NCBI RefSeq assembly: GCF_000247645.1
Contig: NZ_AHWA01000005.1
Span: forward strand, 186,001 to 250,000
DNA: 64,000 nt
Direction: 5' to 3'
DNA from: Salinibacterium sp. PAMC 21357
Lineage (GTDB): Bacteria; Actinomycetota; Actinomycetes; Actinomycetales; Microbacteriaceae
Shown here: piece by piece, positions 46,449 through 59,771 of the stretch
Layout: every line of letters begins with the position of its first letter
How positions within the stretch are numbered: the stretch's first letter is position 1
Notes under the pieces: generated by a model
The model's database searches: none
Told to the model about the DNA's origin: nothing
What the model saw: only the letters and a program-made list of their open reading frames with translations
Program-made: the position numbers and the translations under genes

Positions 46449-48940
46449 TGAAAGTTCCCATGAGTTGGTTGCGGGAATTCGTTGAGCTCCCCGCAGACAT
46501 CACGCACGAGCAGGTTCATGCTGCCCTCGTCAAAGTCGGCTTTGAAGAAGAAGACGTTCACGGTTTCGAATTGTCTGGGCCGATCGTTGTTGGCCAAGTT
46601 CTTGAATTCGTTGGCGAACCCCAGTCCAACGGCAAGACCATTAATTGGTGTCAAGTGGATGTCGGCGAAGCTGAACCGCGCGGTATCGTGTGTGGCGCCC
46701 ACAACTTTGTTGTCGGCGACAAAGTCGTGGTTACTCTTCCCGGTTCAGTACTTCCCGGACCGTTTCCGATTGCGGCACGCAAGACCTATGGTCACGTCTC
46801 CGACGGAATGATCGCGTCGACTCGCGAACTTGGTCTCGGAGATGAGCACGACGGCATCCTCGTGCTCTCGACGTTGGGAATCGACGCCGAACCCGGTACG
46901 AGCGCTATCGAATTGCTCGGACTCGACGACTTCGCTGTCGAAGTCAACGTCACGCCGGACCGCGGCTATGCCATGTCGATCCGCGGCATTGCACGCGAGT
47001 TCGCTCTCTCGACGGGGGCGACCTTCTCCGACCCGGCAGACGCTCCGACGGTCACCGAAGCCAGCGGCTATTCCGTGGTCATCGACGACGAGACGCCAAT
47101 TCGTGGTCGTGCTGGGGTGCGGGCCTTCACCACCCGTGTTGTGCGCAATGTTGACGTAACCAAGCCGACGCCATCGTGGATGATTTCGCGTTTGACGCTC
47201 GCAGGCATGCGCTCGATCTCGTTGACGGTCGACATTACGAACTACGTGATGCTCGAACTCGGGCAGCCGATTCACGCCTACGATCTCGACCGTGTAGCGG
47301 GCGGGCTGACTGTGCGTCGCGCGCGTGCGGGGGAGACGCTCACCACCCTCGACGACAAGACGCGCACTCTTGATTCCAAAGATCTGCTTATTACCGACGA
47401 CTCTGGCCCGATTGGCTTGGCCGGAGTGATGGGTGGTGCGAGTACCGAGATTACGGATGCTTCCACAAACGTTCTCATCGAGGCGGCCAATTTTGAGCCA
47501 GTTTCGATCGCTCGAAGTGCCCGTCGTCATAAGCTCGGAAGCGAGGCCTCTCGTCGGTTCGAGCGCGGTGTCGACCCGCTTGTGGCCCCTGCTGCTGCGG
47601 CGCGCGTCGTCGGGTTGTTGGTGGAGTTGGGTGGCGGAACAGTTGACGCTCTCGGTAGCGATGTGCCGGCAGCACACAACCCGCTGGCTATCGAACTACC
47701 GGAGGCCTATATTGAGGGCCTCATCGGCGTGCGCTATTCGTCGGACGAGATAACGGATTCGCTGACCGCAATCGGCACGACAGTCACGGTTACCGAAACT
47801 GGCTGGAGCGTTATCCCACCAAGCTGGCGCCCTGATCTCGACGACAAAACTACGCTCGCCGAAGAAGTAGCCCGCATTGTGGGCTACGACCGCATCCCTT
47901 CGGTGCTCCCAGTGGCTCCTCCCGGGCGCGGGTTAACGCGTGCGCAGCGACTGCGGCGCACGGTGTCAAACAGCTTGGCCTCGTCCGGTCTCACCGAGGT
48001 CCTGGCGTACCCCTTTATTTCGCAAGCGTCGAACGATCTTTTTGGTTCTCCGACTGCAGGGGGAGTTGCCGCGATTACGCTCGCTAACGCTTTAGATCCG
48101 GATGCGGCATCCCTGCGACGTTCGCTGCTGCCGGGCCTCACTGCCATCGCTCATCGTAATGTTTCGCGCGGCCTGACAGATCTCGCACTCTTCGAGGTCG
48201 GAACGGTGTTTTTGCCTGAGGCAGGTCGGGCGTACGGTAGCGGCGATCTGCCCGTTGGCGACGAATTGCCCACTGAAGCCGCGCTCTCTGAGTTGCATTC
48301 GAGTGTTCCGGCACAGCCGTGGCACGTCGCAGCGTTGTTTGTTGGCGATGCGATCACGCGCCAACCTGGGCAGCAAGCCGTTTCGCGCGGCCTAACGGAT
48401 GCACTGGCAACGGTGCAACATCTGGCCGCGACAATGCTCATTGAGATCGATGTTGTGACGGGTAGCCATCAGGCGCTGCACCCGGGCCGCACTGCAGAGC
48501 TGCGCGTCGGAGATCAGGTTGTTGGTTACGCTGGCGAGTTGTTGCCGGCGTTGGCCCTTGAGCTTGATCTTCCTCGTGTTGTCGCGGTACTGGAACTCGA
48601 CCTGAGCGCTCTCATCGACGGCGCAACGACCGATGTTGTGGCTATGCCGATCGTCTCATTCCCCGCGGCGACGCAAGATGTGTCACTAGTCGTCTCTGAA
48701 TCGGCCCAGGCTGGTGAGCTACTTGCGATCATTCGCGAGGGTGCTGGCCCCCTTCTCGAGAGCGTGCGGTTAGTGGACGACTACCGTGGCGCAGGAATCG
48801 CGGAAGCACATAAGTCGCTGACCTTTGCGCTCCGCTTCCGTGCAGCGGATCGAACACTCACTCAGGCTGAAGCAACAGACGCAAAAAACGCGGCAGTGGG
48901 CCTTGCCCGCGAACGCGTCGGCGCTGAGCTTCGCGAGTAG
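46448..48940 (+). CDS. pheT: Phenylalanine--tRNA ligase beta subunit
   Basis: 830 aa. tRNA-binding (EMAP-like) domain at about 40-150 (GIVCGAHNFVVGDKVVVTLPG), B3/B4 editing domain, B5 domain (SLTVDITNYVMLELGQPIHAYD and the SARRHKLGSEASRRFERGVDP segment) and a C-terminal ferredoxin-like anticodon domain (FPAATQDVSLVVSE). ATG overlaps the pheS stop (TGATG). Converges with the DUF937 gene. Confidence 0.96.
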
Positions 48941-48945
48941 CGCGC

Positions 48946-49494
48946 TTAGCGCTTTCCACCGCCCAGAAGTCCACCGATGAGACCGCCAATGAGGTCTTGA
49001 CCGCCAGCGTTCCCGAGCAGGCCCCCGAGTAGACCGCCGATCCCGCCGGCAGTCGATGACGGTGATTCTGCAGCTGTCGAGGATGCCGTTTTCTGGCCAA
49101 GGAATCGTGAGCCGACCCAAGAAATGACGATGGGGGCGAGGAGCGGCAGCAGCTTGTTAATGAGCTCGCTCGTGACGTTGTCGTCGCTGTTGTTTTTGGC
49201 AACTGCGGAAGCAACGTCGTTCTGCTTTCCACCGAACACGTTGGTGACGATCTTTGCGCCGTCGGTGGTGTCAATTTCGTTGACGGTTGTGCTGGCAGCT
49301 TTTTTGCCGTGCGTGGTCAAGGCTTTTTCTAGCGATTGCGCACCGGCGTCGTCCTGTGCGTTGGCGGCCATTCCGCCGATGAGCGTCGGAACAACTTGCT
49401 TCACTGCACTTTCAGCAAGTTGCTCATCGATACCAAGTTTCTTGGCGATGTCAGCAATGGGAATGAGTTTTAGTAGGCCATCGAGGTCAGACAT
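48946..49494 (-). CDS. DUF937 domain protein with Gly-rich tail
   Basis: 182 residues. The DUF937 core is at about 1-115 (IAKKLGIDEQLAESAVKQVVPTLIGGMAANAQD, then GAKIVTNVFGGKQNDVASAVAKN). A short hydrophobic segment LLPLLAPIVISWVG and a Gly/Leu-rich C-terminus (repeats of GGLLGG / GGLIGG) follow. Function unknown. AAGGAG sits 5 nt before ATG 49494; a longer frame upstream to 49539 lacks support. Divergent from the arg operon. Confidence 0.85.
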   Translation of the reverse strand: MSDLDGLLKLIPIADIAKKLGIDEQLAESAVKQVVPTLIGGMAANAQDDAGAQSLEKALTTHGKKAASTTVNEIDTTDGAKIVTNVFGGKQNDVASAVAKNNSDDNVTSELINKLLPLLAPIVISWVGSRFLGQKTASSTAAESPSSTAGGIGGLLGGLLGNAGGQDLIGGLIGGLLGGGKR

Positions 49495-49576
49495 CTGTGC
49501 TCCTTCGGGGGAAAATATGCGAGCGAGGACCCGCTGCACTCAGAATATCGATTAGCCTGCGCCGGTGTCTGGGCAC

Positions 49577-49582
49577 TATCCT
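49577..49582 (+). promoter_or_regulatory. -10 box of the arg operon leader
   Basis: TATCCT ends 6 nt before a GTG that opens a 30-codon ORF, the same geometry as the leaderless genes in this window. It is the best promoter candidate for argC, giving a transcript that starts about 175 nt before argC. Confidence 0.55.
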
Positions 49583-49588
49583 AGAAAT

Positions 49589-49681
49589 GTGACCGACTTC
49601 CGCACTTGCAGCCAGCGATTCTCGCTGAGCTTTGTGGTGCCGTCTTCGCCGGTTCTCCGCGGGGCTGACGAGCGACGATAG
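49589..49681 (+). CDS. Candidate arginine leader peptide (30 codons)
   Basis: Short ORF between a -10 box and argC. Five of 30 codons are arginine (CGC, CGA, CGC, CGA, CGA), and the last two codons before TAG are the tandem CGA CGA (49673-49678). It could sense arginyl-tRNA by ribosome stalling. A second Arg cluster follows in frame with argC (GTG 49712, then CGC CGC CGC). No homologue is recognised; it may be a chance ORF. Confidence 0.4.
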   Translation: MTDFRTCSQRFSLSFVVPSSPVLRGADERR

Positions 49682-49765
49682 GCGGAGTATTGCCACGACC
49701 CACGAGGTTGTGTGATTCGCCGCCGCAAGTGTTCTCGTTTCCGAACCCACCTCGAAGGTAATTCC

Positions 49766-50812
49766 ATGTCAATTTCGGTCGCCGTGGCCGGTGCCAGCGG
49801 TTATGCCGGTGGCGAGCTTCTTCGCCTCCTGTCCACCCATCCTGAGTTCGATGTCAGAACCGTGACCGCGTTTAGTAACGCGGGTCAGCGTCTCATCGAC
49901 GTGCAGCCGCATTTGCGGTCACTCGCACACCTTGTGCTTCAACCGACTGAGCCGTCGGTGCTCGCCGGGCACGATGTTGTCTTTTTTGCGCTTCCGCACG
50001 GCAAGTCAGGAGCGTTGACGGCTGAACTCAGTCCAGACACTCTGGTTGTCGATTGTGGCGCAGACCACCGCCTCACTAGTGAGAAAGACTGGGCGGCGTT
50101 CTACGGTGGCGAGTTCTTCGGTGCCTGGGACTACGGGATGCCCGAACTCCTGCACGCCGCAGGGGGCACCCAACGTCAAGCCCTTGTCGGTTCGAAGCGT
50201 ATTGCGGTCCCTGGCTGCAACGTGACGGCAATTTCTTTGGCGCTGGCTCCCGGCATCCGCTCTTCTCTGATCGAGGCAGAAGACATCGTCTCGGTGCTTG
50301 CCGTTGGCCCGTCGGGCGCCGGCAAGAGTTTGAAAGTGAACTTGCTGGCGAGCGAGATGATCGGTTCGGCTTCGGCCTATGCCGTTGGCGGTACTCACCG
50401 TCATACTCCCGAGATCGTTCAAAACCTGAAGGTGGCGGGGGCCTCATCGGTCTCGGTCTCGTTCACGCCAATGCTGGTTCCGATGTCGCGCGGAATTTTG
50501 GCGACGTCTACGGCCAAGTTGGTCGACGGCGTCACTGCCGCTCAAGTGCGCGAAGCGTGGGAGACGGCGTATGCCGACGAACCGTTCGTTCATGTGCTGC
50601 CGGAGGGCGCGTTCCCTCGCACCGCAGACACTCTGGGCGCGAACACAGCACTAATCGGGCTCGCTATCGACGAAGTTACGCGTCGCGTCGTCGTCGTCAG
50701 CGCGATCGACAATCTTGTTAAAGGCACCGCAGGCGCCGCTATTCAATCGACAAATATTGCGTTGGGGCTCGACGAAACCCTCGGCCTCGCGCTGGACGGA
50801 GTTGCACCATGA
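49766..50812 (+). CDS. argC: N-acetyl-gamma-glutamyl-phosphate reductase
   Basis: NADPH-dependent third step of arginine synthesis, 348 aa. Rossmann start [19 protein letters not shown]; catalytic Cys in [15 protein letters not shown]; His region [13 protein letters not shown] 49766 follows AAGG at 7 nt. The frame is open upstream to GTG 49712 (SD GAGG), which would add 18 Arg-rich residues; homologues start at 49766. argJ overlaps its end (ATGA). Confidence 0.95.
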   Translation: MSISVAVAGASGYAGGELLRLLSTHPEFDVRTVTAFSNAGQRLIDVQPHLRSLAHLVLQPTEPSVLAGHDVVFFALPHGKSGALTAELSPDTLVVDCGADHRLTSEKDWAAFYGGEFFGAWDYGMPELLHAAGGTQRQALVGSKRIAVPGCNVTAISLALAPGIRSSLIEAEDIVSVLAVGPSGAGKSLKVNLLASEMIGSASAYAVGGTHRHTPEIVQNLKVAGASSVSVSFTPMLVPMSRGILATSTAKLVDGVTAAQVREAWETAYADEPFVHVLPEGAFPRTADTLGANTALIGLAIDEVTRRVVVVSAIDNLVKGTAGAAIQSTNIALGLDETLGLALDGVAP

Positions 50813-51960
50813 GTGTCACATCAGCCGCAGGATTCGAAGCAGCCGGAGTTGAAGCTGGGCTCAAGGCCAGTGGCGGCCTCGACGTTGCCTTGGTGGTTAA
50901 CCGAGGGCCGCGTTTCGACGCCGCCGCCGTATTCACGAGCAATCGCGCTCAAGCGCATCCAATCATCTGGTCGAAGCAAGTCATCGACGATGGTGTAGTT
51001 TCGGCCATTGCTCTCAACTCGGGTGGAGCGAACTGTTTCACCGGGCCGCAGGGTTTCCAGGTGACACACGCGACTGCTGAGCATGTTGCCGAGATGCTCG
51101 GTACCTCTGCTGGCGACATCCTCGTCTGTTCGACCGGCCTTATTGGCGAGCCCCTGCCGCAAGACAAGGTGCTTGCCGGAATGACGGCAGCCGCAGCGGA
51201 GCTCAGCGCTGATGGTGGTGACAATGCCTCCCGAGCCATCATGACGACCGACAGTAAGCCCAAAACTTCTGTCGTTACCGGCACTGGCTACACGGTTGGC
51301 GGTATGGCTAAGGGAGCCGGGATGCTCGCGCCGGGGCTTGCGACAATGCTGGTGGTTATCACTACTGACGCCGCTATCGCCGCTGCCGACCTCGACCATG
51401 CACTGCGCGAAGCTACCCGGGTGAGTTTTGACCGTCTCGATTCTGACGGCTGCATGTCGACGAACGACCAGGTCAGCGTGATGGCGTCGGGCGCCTCGGG
51501 TGTTACGCCGGGAGCGGCAGAGTTTTCCGCTCTTCTCACCCAGATTTGCAGCGATCTTGCCGAACAGCTGCAGGCGGATGCTGAGGGTGCGAGTCACGAG
51601 ATCCGTATTGAGGTCGTCGGTGCGCTGAACGAAGACGAAGCTGTGGTTGTTGGTCGCTCGGTTGCGCGCAATAACCTGTTCAAGGCAGCGATCTTTGGCA
51701 ACGACCCTAACTGGGGCCGAGTGCTGGCGGCGATCGGAACCACGGATGCCGCTTTCGATCCCTATGCGGTCGATGTCTCGATGAACGGTGTGCGGGTGTG
51801 CCACGCCGGTGCCCCCGATCGCTCGCGCGACGAGGTCGATCTCACGGGACGCACGGTTCACGTGCTGATTGATCTTGCTACCGGCGATGCCGAAGCAACC
51901 ATTTTGACCAACGACCTCACTCACGATTACGTGCATGAGAACAGCGCGTACTCCAGCTGA
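50809..51960 (+). CDS. argJ: Bifunctional ornithine acetyltransferase / N-acetylglutamate synthase
   Basis: Recycles the acetyl group between N-acetylornithine and glutamate, 383 aa. Autocleavage before the Thr nucleophile occurs in [17 protein letters not shown]; other markers are [12 protein letters not shown] and [13 protein letters not shown]. Its presence means the acetyl-cycle route, so no argE is needed. Overlaps argC by 4 nt and argB by one base. Confidence 0.95.
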   Translation: MSVTSAAGFEAAGVEAGLKASGGLDVALVVNRGPRFDAAAVFTSNRAQAHPIIWSKQVIDDGVVSAIALNSGGANCFTGPQGFQVTHATAEHVAEMLGTSAGDILVCSTGLIGEPLPQDKVLAGMTAAAAELSADGGDNASRAIMTTDSKPKTSVVTGTGYTVGGMAKGAGMLAPGLATMLVVITTDAAIAAADLDHALREATRVSFDRLDSDGCMSTNDQVSVMASGASGVTPGAAEFSALLTQICSDLAEQLQADAEGASHEIRIEVVGALNEDEAVVVGRSVARNNLFKAAIFGNDPNWGRVLAAIGTTDAAFDPYAVDVSMNGVRVCHAGAPDRSRDEVDLTGRTVHVLIDLATGDAEATILTNDLTHDYVHENSAYSS

Positions 51961-52873
51961 TGCCGGCTTTCACACACGGCGCTGACCACGAGCAGGCTAT
52001 GACAAAGGCGGGAGTGCTTATTGAGGCGCTCCCGTGGTTGAAGCGTTTTCGCAACCGCATCATTGTGGTTAAGTTTGGCGGCAACGCCATGATCAATGAC
52101 GAACTGAAGCGTGCGTTCGTGCAGGACATGGTTTATCTGCGTCTTGCGGGCGTTCGTCCCGTAATCGTTCACGGTGGCGGCCCCCAGATCACGAAGGAAC
52201 TGAAGATTCGCGGTATCGAGTCGGAGTTCCGTGCTGGTTACCGCGTGACGACGGAAGAGTCGATTGACGTCGTACGCGATGTGCTGACCGATCAGGTCGG
52301 TGCTGAGCTGGTTGACCTCATTAACGAGCACGGCGACCTCGCCAATGGAATTGCCGGTCATGAGCATTCGCTGTTCATCGGTGAGCGCATGATCAAGCAC
52401 ATTGAGGGCGAGCGCATCGACCTCGGTCTCGTCGGCAATGTGACTGAAGTGGATCCACAGCGGGTGATCCACGTGTTGGCTGCCGACCGCATCCCGGTGG
52501 TGTCGACTCTTGCCCAAGACGGGGGCGATATCGAAGACGATGGTTCAGGCTTGCTCAACGTCAACGCAGATTCTGCTGCTGCGGCACTGGCTATTGCCCT
52601 TGATGCGGCGAAGCTCGTCATTCTTACGGACGTGTCCGGTCTTTACAGTGACTGGCCAACCGCGAGTCTCTCGTCTCGATCATCAATACCGATGAGTTGC
52701 GCGAACTCCTCCCCAGTCTTGAGTCGGGAATGATCCCCAAGATGACCGCGTGTCTTGCTGCGGTGGATGCCGGTGTTCCGAAGGCCGCCATCATCGATGG
52801 TCGTGCCCCGCACTCGATTCTGCTCGAAGTGTTCACGCAAGATGGAATTGGCACCGAGGTGGTACCCGCATGA
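51960..52873 (+). pseudogene. argB: Acetylglutamate kinase, one-base frameshift
   Basis: Second step of arginine synthesis. The frame from 51960 carries KFGGNAMINDELKRAFVQDM, HGGGPQITKEL and NVNADSAAAALAIAL, but stops at 52733 after [10 protein letters not shown]. The missing C-terminus ([20 protein letters not shown] to the stop at 52873, ending IGTEVVPA) is in the next frame. Adding one base near 52662-52665 (CCAACCGC to CCAAACCGC) restores a 304-residue enzyme and the ATGA overlap with argD. If real, the strain should need arginine; every other arg gene here is intact. Confidence 0.9.
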
Positions 52874-54057
52874 CATGGCAAGACGACTATTCGCACCGCA
52901 TGATGAACACTTTCGGAACTCCGAAGGTTGAGCTCGTGCGCGGAGAGGGCTGCGCAGTCTTCGATTCAGACGGCAAGCGCTACCTGGATTTCCTTGCTGG
53001 GATCGCGGTCAATTCGTTGGGGCACAATCACCCGGCGATTGTGAGTGCAATCACTAGCCAGGCGAACCTGCTTCATATCTCCAACTTCTTTGCCTCTGAA
53101 CCGCAGCTTGCGCTTGCGGAACGACTTTTGCGCATTACCGGCGCTGGTGACGAAGGACGAGTCTTTTTCGCCAACTCCGGCACCGAAGCGAATGAGGCCG
53201 CGATCAAGCTCGCTCGTCTCACGGGCCGCCCACGCATCCTGTCGCTCATGGATTCGTTCCATGGTCGCTCATTGGGGGCGCTGTCGATTACGGGCAAGGC
53301 GGCACTTCGCGAGCCATTCGAGCCATTGCTGCCCAACGTTGAGCACATCGATTCGACGATCGACGCGCTTCAGGCTGCGATCGGGGCGGATGTCGCAGCA
53401 CTCATCGTGGAGCCCATCAAGGGCGAAGCGGGTGTCCGTGAGCTCCCGGCTGGCTATCTCGAGGCTGCTCGTGAACTGACGACTCGGCACGGCGTGCTGC
53501 TCATCATCGATGAGATTCAGACTGGTGCCGGACGAACCGGTAGCTGGTTTGGCTTCCAAGAGAGTGGCATCGTTCCTGACGCCATCACCTTGGCGAAGGG
53601 GATGGGCGGGGGAGTGCCGATTGGTGCTCTCGTGACTTTTGGGGCGGCATCCGCTCTGCTGCAGCCGGGTCAACACGGAACCACTTTTGGGGGAAACCCG
53701 CTGGTCTGTGCTGTGTCGAATGCTGTGCTCGCTCAGATCGAGGCCGACGATTTGGTGGCTAACGCTGCTGCGCGTGGTGCTGAATTGCGCACCGCTTTGG
53801 CGCGTATCGATTCGCCGCTGATTGTTGAGCTTCGCGGCCGCGGACTCTTGATCGGAATCGGTCTCGCGGAGCCGGTCGCGCAGCAGATTGTCGCGGTTGC
53901 GCTCGAGCACGGGCTCATCATCAATGCGCCTGATAAATCCACGGTTCGACTTGCACCGCCGCTGATCATTGGTGACGACGAAATCGCCGAATTCATCGAG
54001 ACGTTCAGCACCGTGTTGAACGTAGTAACTAACGAAGCACTTACGGAGGCATCATGA
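52870..54057 (+). CDS. argD: Acetylornithine aminotransferase
   Basis: PLP-dependent fourth step, 395 aa. [18 protein letters not shown], the region [15 protein letters not shown] with the PLP-ring Asp, and the Schiff-base Lys in [15 protein letters not shown] are present. ATG 52870 overlaps the argB stop (ATGA) and its own stop overlaps argF (ATGA); the longer open frame upstream is not coding. Confidence 0.95.
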   Translation: MTWQDDYSHRMMNTFGTPKVELVRGEGCAVFDSDGKRYLDFLAGIAVNSLGHNHPAIVSAITSQANLLHISNFFASEPQLALAERLLRITGAGDEGRVFFANSGTEANEAAIKLARLTGRPRILSLMDSFHGRSLGALSITGKAALREPFEPLLPNVEHIDSTIDALQAAIGADVAALIVEPIKGEAGVRELPAGYLEAARELTTRHGVLLIIDEIQTGAGRTGSWFGFQESGIVPDAITLAKGMGGGVPIGALVTFGAASALLQPGQHGTTFGGNPLVCAVSNAVLAQIEADDLVANAAARGAELRTALARIDSPLIVELRGRGLLIGIGLAEPVAQQIVAVALEHGLIINAPDKSTVRLAPPLIIGDDEIAEFIETFSTVLNVVTNEALTEAS

Positions 54058-54980
54058 CCAGGCATTTTCTTCGCGATGATGATCTCACCCCTGCCGAGCA
54101 GTCCGAGATCCTTGATCTGGCGGAAAAGGTTAAGGCAGACCGTTGGGGTCGCAAGCCTCTCGAGGGTCCGCAGACTGTTGCCGTGATCTTTGACAAGTCA
54201 TCGACTCGCACTCGCGTTTCGTTTGCTGTTGGTATCGCAGACCTCGGCGGTTCGCCGCTCATTATCTCGACGGCCAATAGCCAGCTCGGCGGCAAAGAAA
54301 CTGCCTCAGACACAGCTCGCGTTCTTGAACGTCAAGTTGCCGCCATTGTCTGGCGCACCTACGGGCAGCAGGGTCTTATTGAGATGGCCCACGGAACCCA
54401 GGTTCCCGTGATCAATGCGCTCAGCGATGAATTCCACCCGTGTCAGTTGCTCGCCGACCTCCTCACGATTCGTGAACACAAGGGCGAGCTCAAGGGCTTG
54501 ACCGTTGCGTTCCTCGGTGACGGTGCCGACAATATGGTGCACTCTTACTTGCTCGCTGGCGCGACCGCGGGAATGCATGTGCGAATCGCGTGCCCCGAGG
54601 ATTACCTGCCGCTGGCGGATGTTGTTGCTGACGCAGAAAAGATCGCGGCATCCACGGGTGGTTCGATTTCAGTTCTCACGGATGCGGCTGAAGCCGTGAC
54701 CGGTGCGGATGTTGTGGTGACCGATACGTGGGTGTCGATGGGCAAAGAAGACGAGAAGGCTGCCCGCGTTGCCGCCCTCGGCGCCTACAAGGTAGACACG
54801 GCGTTGATGGCGCTCGCTAAGCCAGACGCAATCTTCTTGCACTGCTTGCCTGCTGACCGCGGGTATGAAGTTGAGGCCGATGTGATCGATGGCCCACAGA
54901 GTGTCATTTGGGATGAGGCGGAGAACCGCCTGCACGCCCAGAAGGCCCTCATGATTTGGCTGCTCGAACAAGCTGCCTAG
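54054..54980 (+). CDS. argF: Ornithine carbamoyltransferase
   Basis: Makes citrulline from ornithine and carbamoyl phosphate, 308 aa. Carbamoyl-phosphate motif SSTRTRVSF, ALSDEFHPCQLLADLLT, and the ornithine motif FLHCLPADRGYEV. Last gene of argCJBDF. No argR gene lies between argF and argG, where many actinobacteria have it. Confidence 0.96.
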   Translation: MTRHFLRDDDLTPAEQSEILDLAEKVKADRWGRKPLEGPQTVAVIFDKSSTRTRVSFAVGIADLGGSPLIISTANSQLGGKETASDTARVLERQVAAIVWRTYGQQGLIEMAHGTQVPVINALSDEFHPCQLLADLLTIREHKGELKGLTVAFLGDGADNMVHSYLLAGATAGMHVRIACPEDYLPLADVVADAEKIAASTGGSISVLTDAAEAVTGADVVVTDTWVSMGKEDEKAARVAALGAYKVDTALMALAKPDAIFLHCLPADRGYEVEADVIDGPQSVIWDEAENRLHAQKALMIWLLEQAA

Positions 54981-54984
54981 TTTT

Positions 54985-55019
54985 CGGCGGTGTAGGCCGC
55001 CGTTGTAGTTCCCTAAACT
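54985..55019 (+). promoter_or_regulatory. Hairpin and -10 box between argF and argG
   Basis: CGGCGG-TGTAGG-CCGCCG (54985-55002) is a short perfect stem after argF. TAAACT (55014-55019) follows as a -10 for argG, with a leader of about 20 nt containing AAGGAGAA. argGH therefore probably has its own promoter. Confidence 0.5.
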
Positions 55020-55046
55020 GATTCACGACGTCAAGGAGAAAAACAC

Positions 55047-57685
<2,639 letters not shown>

Positions 57686-57687
57686 AC

Positions 57688-58275
57688 GTGTTCGAGCTGC
57701 TCAGCAGGCCGGCGACTGAGGTTGCTCCGCTTTTGTTGGGTGCTGTCGTGCGCGTCGGTGATGTCGCAGTACGGCTCACCGAGGTCGAGGCCTATCTGGG
57801 CGAGGTCGATCCTGGCTCCCACGCATTTCGGGGACCGGGCAAACGAAACGCTGTGATGTACGGGCCACCTGGCCATCTCTATACCTACTTCACTTACGGA
57901 ATGCACACGTGCGCGAACGTCGTATGTATGCCCGAGGGCGTTGCCTCAGGAATTCTGCTGCGTGCTGGTGAGGTGATCGAGGGGATGGATGTCGCGGCTG
58001 AACGCCGCGCAACATCCAAGAAACCGGCTGACCTCGCGATGGGCCCCGCCCGTCTCGCGGTGGCGTTGGGAATCCGATTGGATGACGCCGGCACCAACCT
58101 CAAATCGGGTCGCGTCCGCTTAGAGCTGCCTCAATCGCAATCTCCGTTTAGGGCTGGTCCGCGCACGGGTGTCGCGGGCGATGGCGGCACCGACCAGTAC
58201 CCGTGGCGCTTCTGGATTCCGGGGGAGCCGAGCGTGTCTCCGTATCGTGCCGCGGTGAAACGCAAGCGCAGCTAA
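57688..58275 (+). CDS. 3-methyladenine DNA glycosylase (AAG/Mpg family)
   Basis: Base-excision repair enzyme removing alkylated purines, 195 aa. Family segments LTEVEAYLGEVDPGSHAFRG (catalytic Glu in TEVEAY), RNAVMYGPPGHLYTYFTYGMH and GPARLAVALGI are intact. GTG start 2 nt after argH, with tyrS downstream; the argGH-mpg order recurs in actinobacteria. Confidence 0.94.
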   Translation: MFELLSRPATEVAPLLLGAVVRVGDVAVRLTEVEAYLGEVDPGSHAFRGPGKRNAVMYGPPGHLYTYFTYGMHTCANVVCMPEGVASGILLRAGEVIEGMDVAAERRATSKKPADLAMGPARLAVALGIRLDDAGTNLKSGRVRLELPQSQSPFRAGPRTGVAGDGGTDQYPWRFWIPGEPSVSPYRAAVKRKRS

Positions 58276-59195
58276 TGGCCCGGTTCACACCGCTAGAGCA
58301 GCGGATTGATGAGTGGGCGCATCGGCGTCTCGACAGGGTGCGCGGTGCGGCCGCGAACCCGCAATCCGCCAGCACGAGCGCGGCGTCGCCGCGCCTCCGC
58401 ACGTGGGCTGTCGAGTTCACGGTGTTCGTGCTCAAGCAAGCGTGGGCCTGCGTGTTCGGGGGAGCATTACTCGCGGTTCTCGTGCTCACTCGCCTCTGGT
58501 ATCCAGAGTCGGCGGCCCTCGCGCGCAACGATTTTTTGGTGCTCGCGGCACTCGCGATCCAGATTCTCATGGTGGTCTTCAAGCTGGAGACACTGCGCGA
58601 ACTGCGGGTGATCATCCTGTTCCACATTGTGGGCACGGTGATGGAGATCTTCAAAACGGATGCCGGATCCTGGACGTACGAGGGCGACGGCGTGCTGCAC
58701 ATCTTCGGCGTCCCGCTCTATAGCGGCTTCATGTACGCGGCGGTCGGGTCGTACATGGTGCGCGTATTTCGCCTTTTCGAGCTCCGCTTCGATCGCTACC
58801 CCCGGCGCTGGATCACGGCGATTCTGGCCACGCTGATTTACATCAACTTTTTCAGCCATCACTTCATCGTTGATGCCCGGTGGTTTCTGTTTGCGGCGAT
58901 CGCGGTGGTCTGGTGGCGAACGGTCATGCACGTCAGAGTTTCACGGGTGCGATTCCGGATGCCGGTGCTCGTAGCTTTCGTGCTGGTCTCGATCTTCATT
59001 TGGATCGCCGAAAATGTGGCGACTTGGTCGAACGCGTGGGTTTACCCGAATCAGTCGGACGGCTGGGAGCTCGTATCGATCGCCAAGCTCGGTTCGTGGC
59101 TCCTGCTGATGATCGTGTCAGTGGTGCTCGTGACGTGGGTCGAGAAACCGCGGCCTCCTGAGCCGCTCGGCGACAGCGCAAAGCAGCAGCCGTAG
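58275..59195 (+). CDS. DUF817 family membrane protein
   Basis: About 306 residues with eight or so hydrophobic segments; FKTDAGSWTYEGDGVLHIFGVPLYSGFMYAAVGSY and the motif NFFSHHFIVDARWFLF are typical of DUF817 (YoaT-like). Function unknown. ATG 58275 overlaps the glycosylase stop (TAATG); the frame upstream of it is inside that gene. The N-terminal 45 residues are basic and soluble. Confidence 0.88.
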   Translation: MARFTPLEQRIDEWAHRRLDRVRGAAANPQSASTSAASPRLRTWAVEFTVFVLKQAWACVFGGALLAVLVLTRLWYPESAALARNDFLVLAALAIQILMVVFKLETLRELRVIILFHIVGTVMEIFKTDAGSWTYEGDGVLHIFGVPLYSGFMYAAVGSYMVRVFRLFELRFDRYPRRWITAILATLIYINFFSHHFIVDARWFLFAAIAVVWWRTVMHVRVSRVRFRMPVLVAFVLVSIFIWIAENVATWSNAWVYPNQSDGWELVSIAKLGSWLLLMIVSVVLVTWVEKPRPPEPLGDSAKQQP

Positions 59196-59216
59196 GGAGA
59201 AAAGCCGCAAGCGGGT

Positions 59217-59771
59217 TTAGCGTCCGACGAGTAATGCCGCGGTGCACAGCCCGGCCCACACCAGACTCACGAGAGTGCCGATGATGAATCGCTCGCGCGC
59301 GGCCGCGTTCTCCAATTCGGCGAAGCGACCCAGTCCTTTGATGGCGACGATGACAGCAATAGCGCCGGGCTGCCACACCATGAACGAGGCAATGAAGGCG
59401 AAGCGCTCAAGGTAACCGATCGTGGTTCCACCGCGCAGAATTTCACGTTCGGGCAGGGGCGAGTCGGCGTCGATCACGAGGATGCCGCCGTGCTCGCCGC
59501 GGGGTGCCGGATACGAGGCAAGCGAGAGCACGAGTGCCACGAGGGGGCTGCCCGCAATTGTCGCGAGGGCGACGAGGGCTGCACTGAGCAAGATCACGAG
59601 CCCAGCAACATCACCGGGTAAAGGGTTTCCGGTGGATCCCAGGATGAGGGCGATTCCGACGGGCAGCAGCGAGACGGTGGCGAGCCAGTACTTGTCGGTG
59701 CGGGCCGCAATCATGGATGCACCAATCGCTCCTATTGTGAGAACGAGTACCGCGATCCACCAGCCGATCAT
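59217..59771 (-). CDS. Conserved membrane protein paired with SatD-like gene
   Basis: 184 residues with five to six TMs in two groups around a hydrophilic loop (GGILVIDADSPLPEREIL). The C-terminal part (VIVAIKGLGRFAELENAAARERFIIGTLVSLVWAGLC) recurs in membrane proteins encoded next to SatD-family genes. Overlaps the SatD-like gene by 4 nt, so made with it. No catalytic motif; function unknown. Confidence 0.8.
   Translation of the reverse strand: MIGWWIAVLVLTIGAIGASMIAARTDKYWLATVSLLPVGIALILGSTGNPLPGDVAGLVILLSAALVALATIAGSPLVALVLSLASYPAPRGEHGGILVIDADSPLPEREILRGGTTIGYLERFAFIASFMVWQPGAIAVIVAIKGLGRFAELENAAARERFIIGTLVSLVWAGLCTAALLVGR

Noticed and set aside
46745-47677. 310-codon open frame antisense to pheT
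   Set aside because: Low-complexity Arg/His-rich product with no motif; pheT is intact over the same bases.
50821-51936. 371-codon open frame antisense to argJ
   Set aside because: Mirrors the argJ codons (third-position G/C bias opens the opposite frame), has no family motif, SD or promoter, and argJ is certain.
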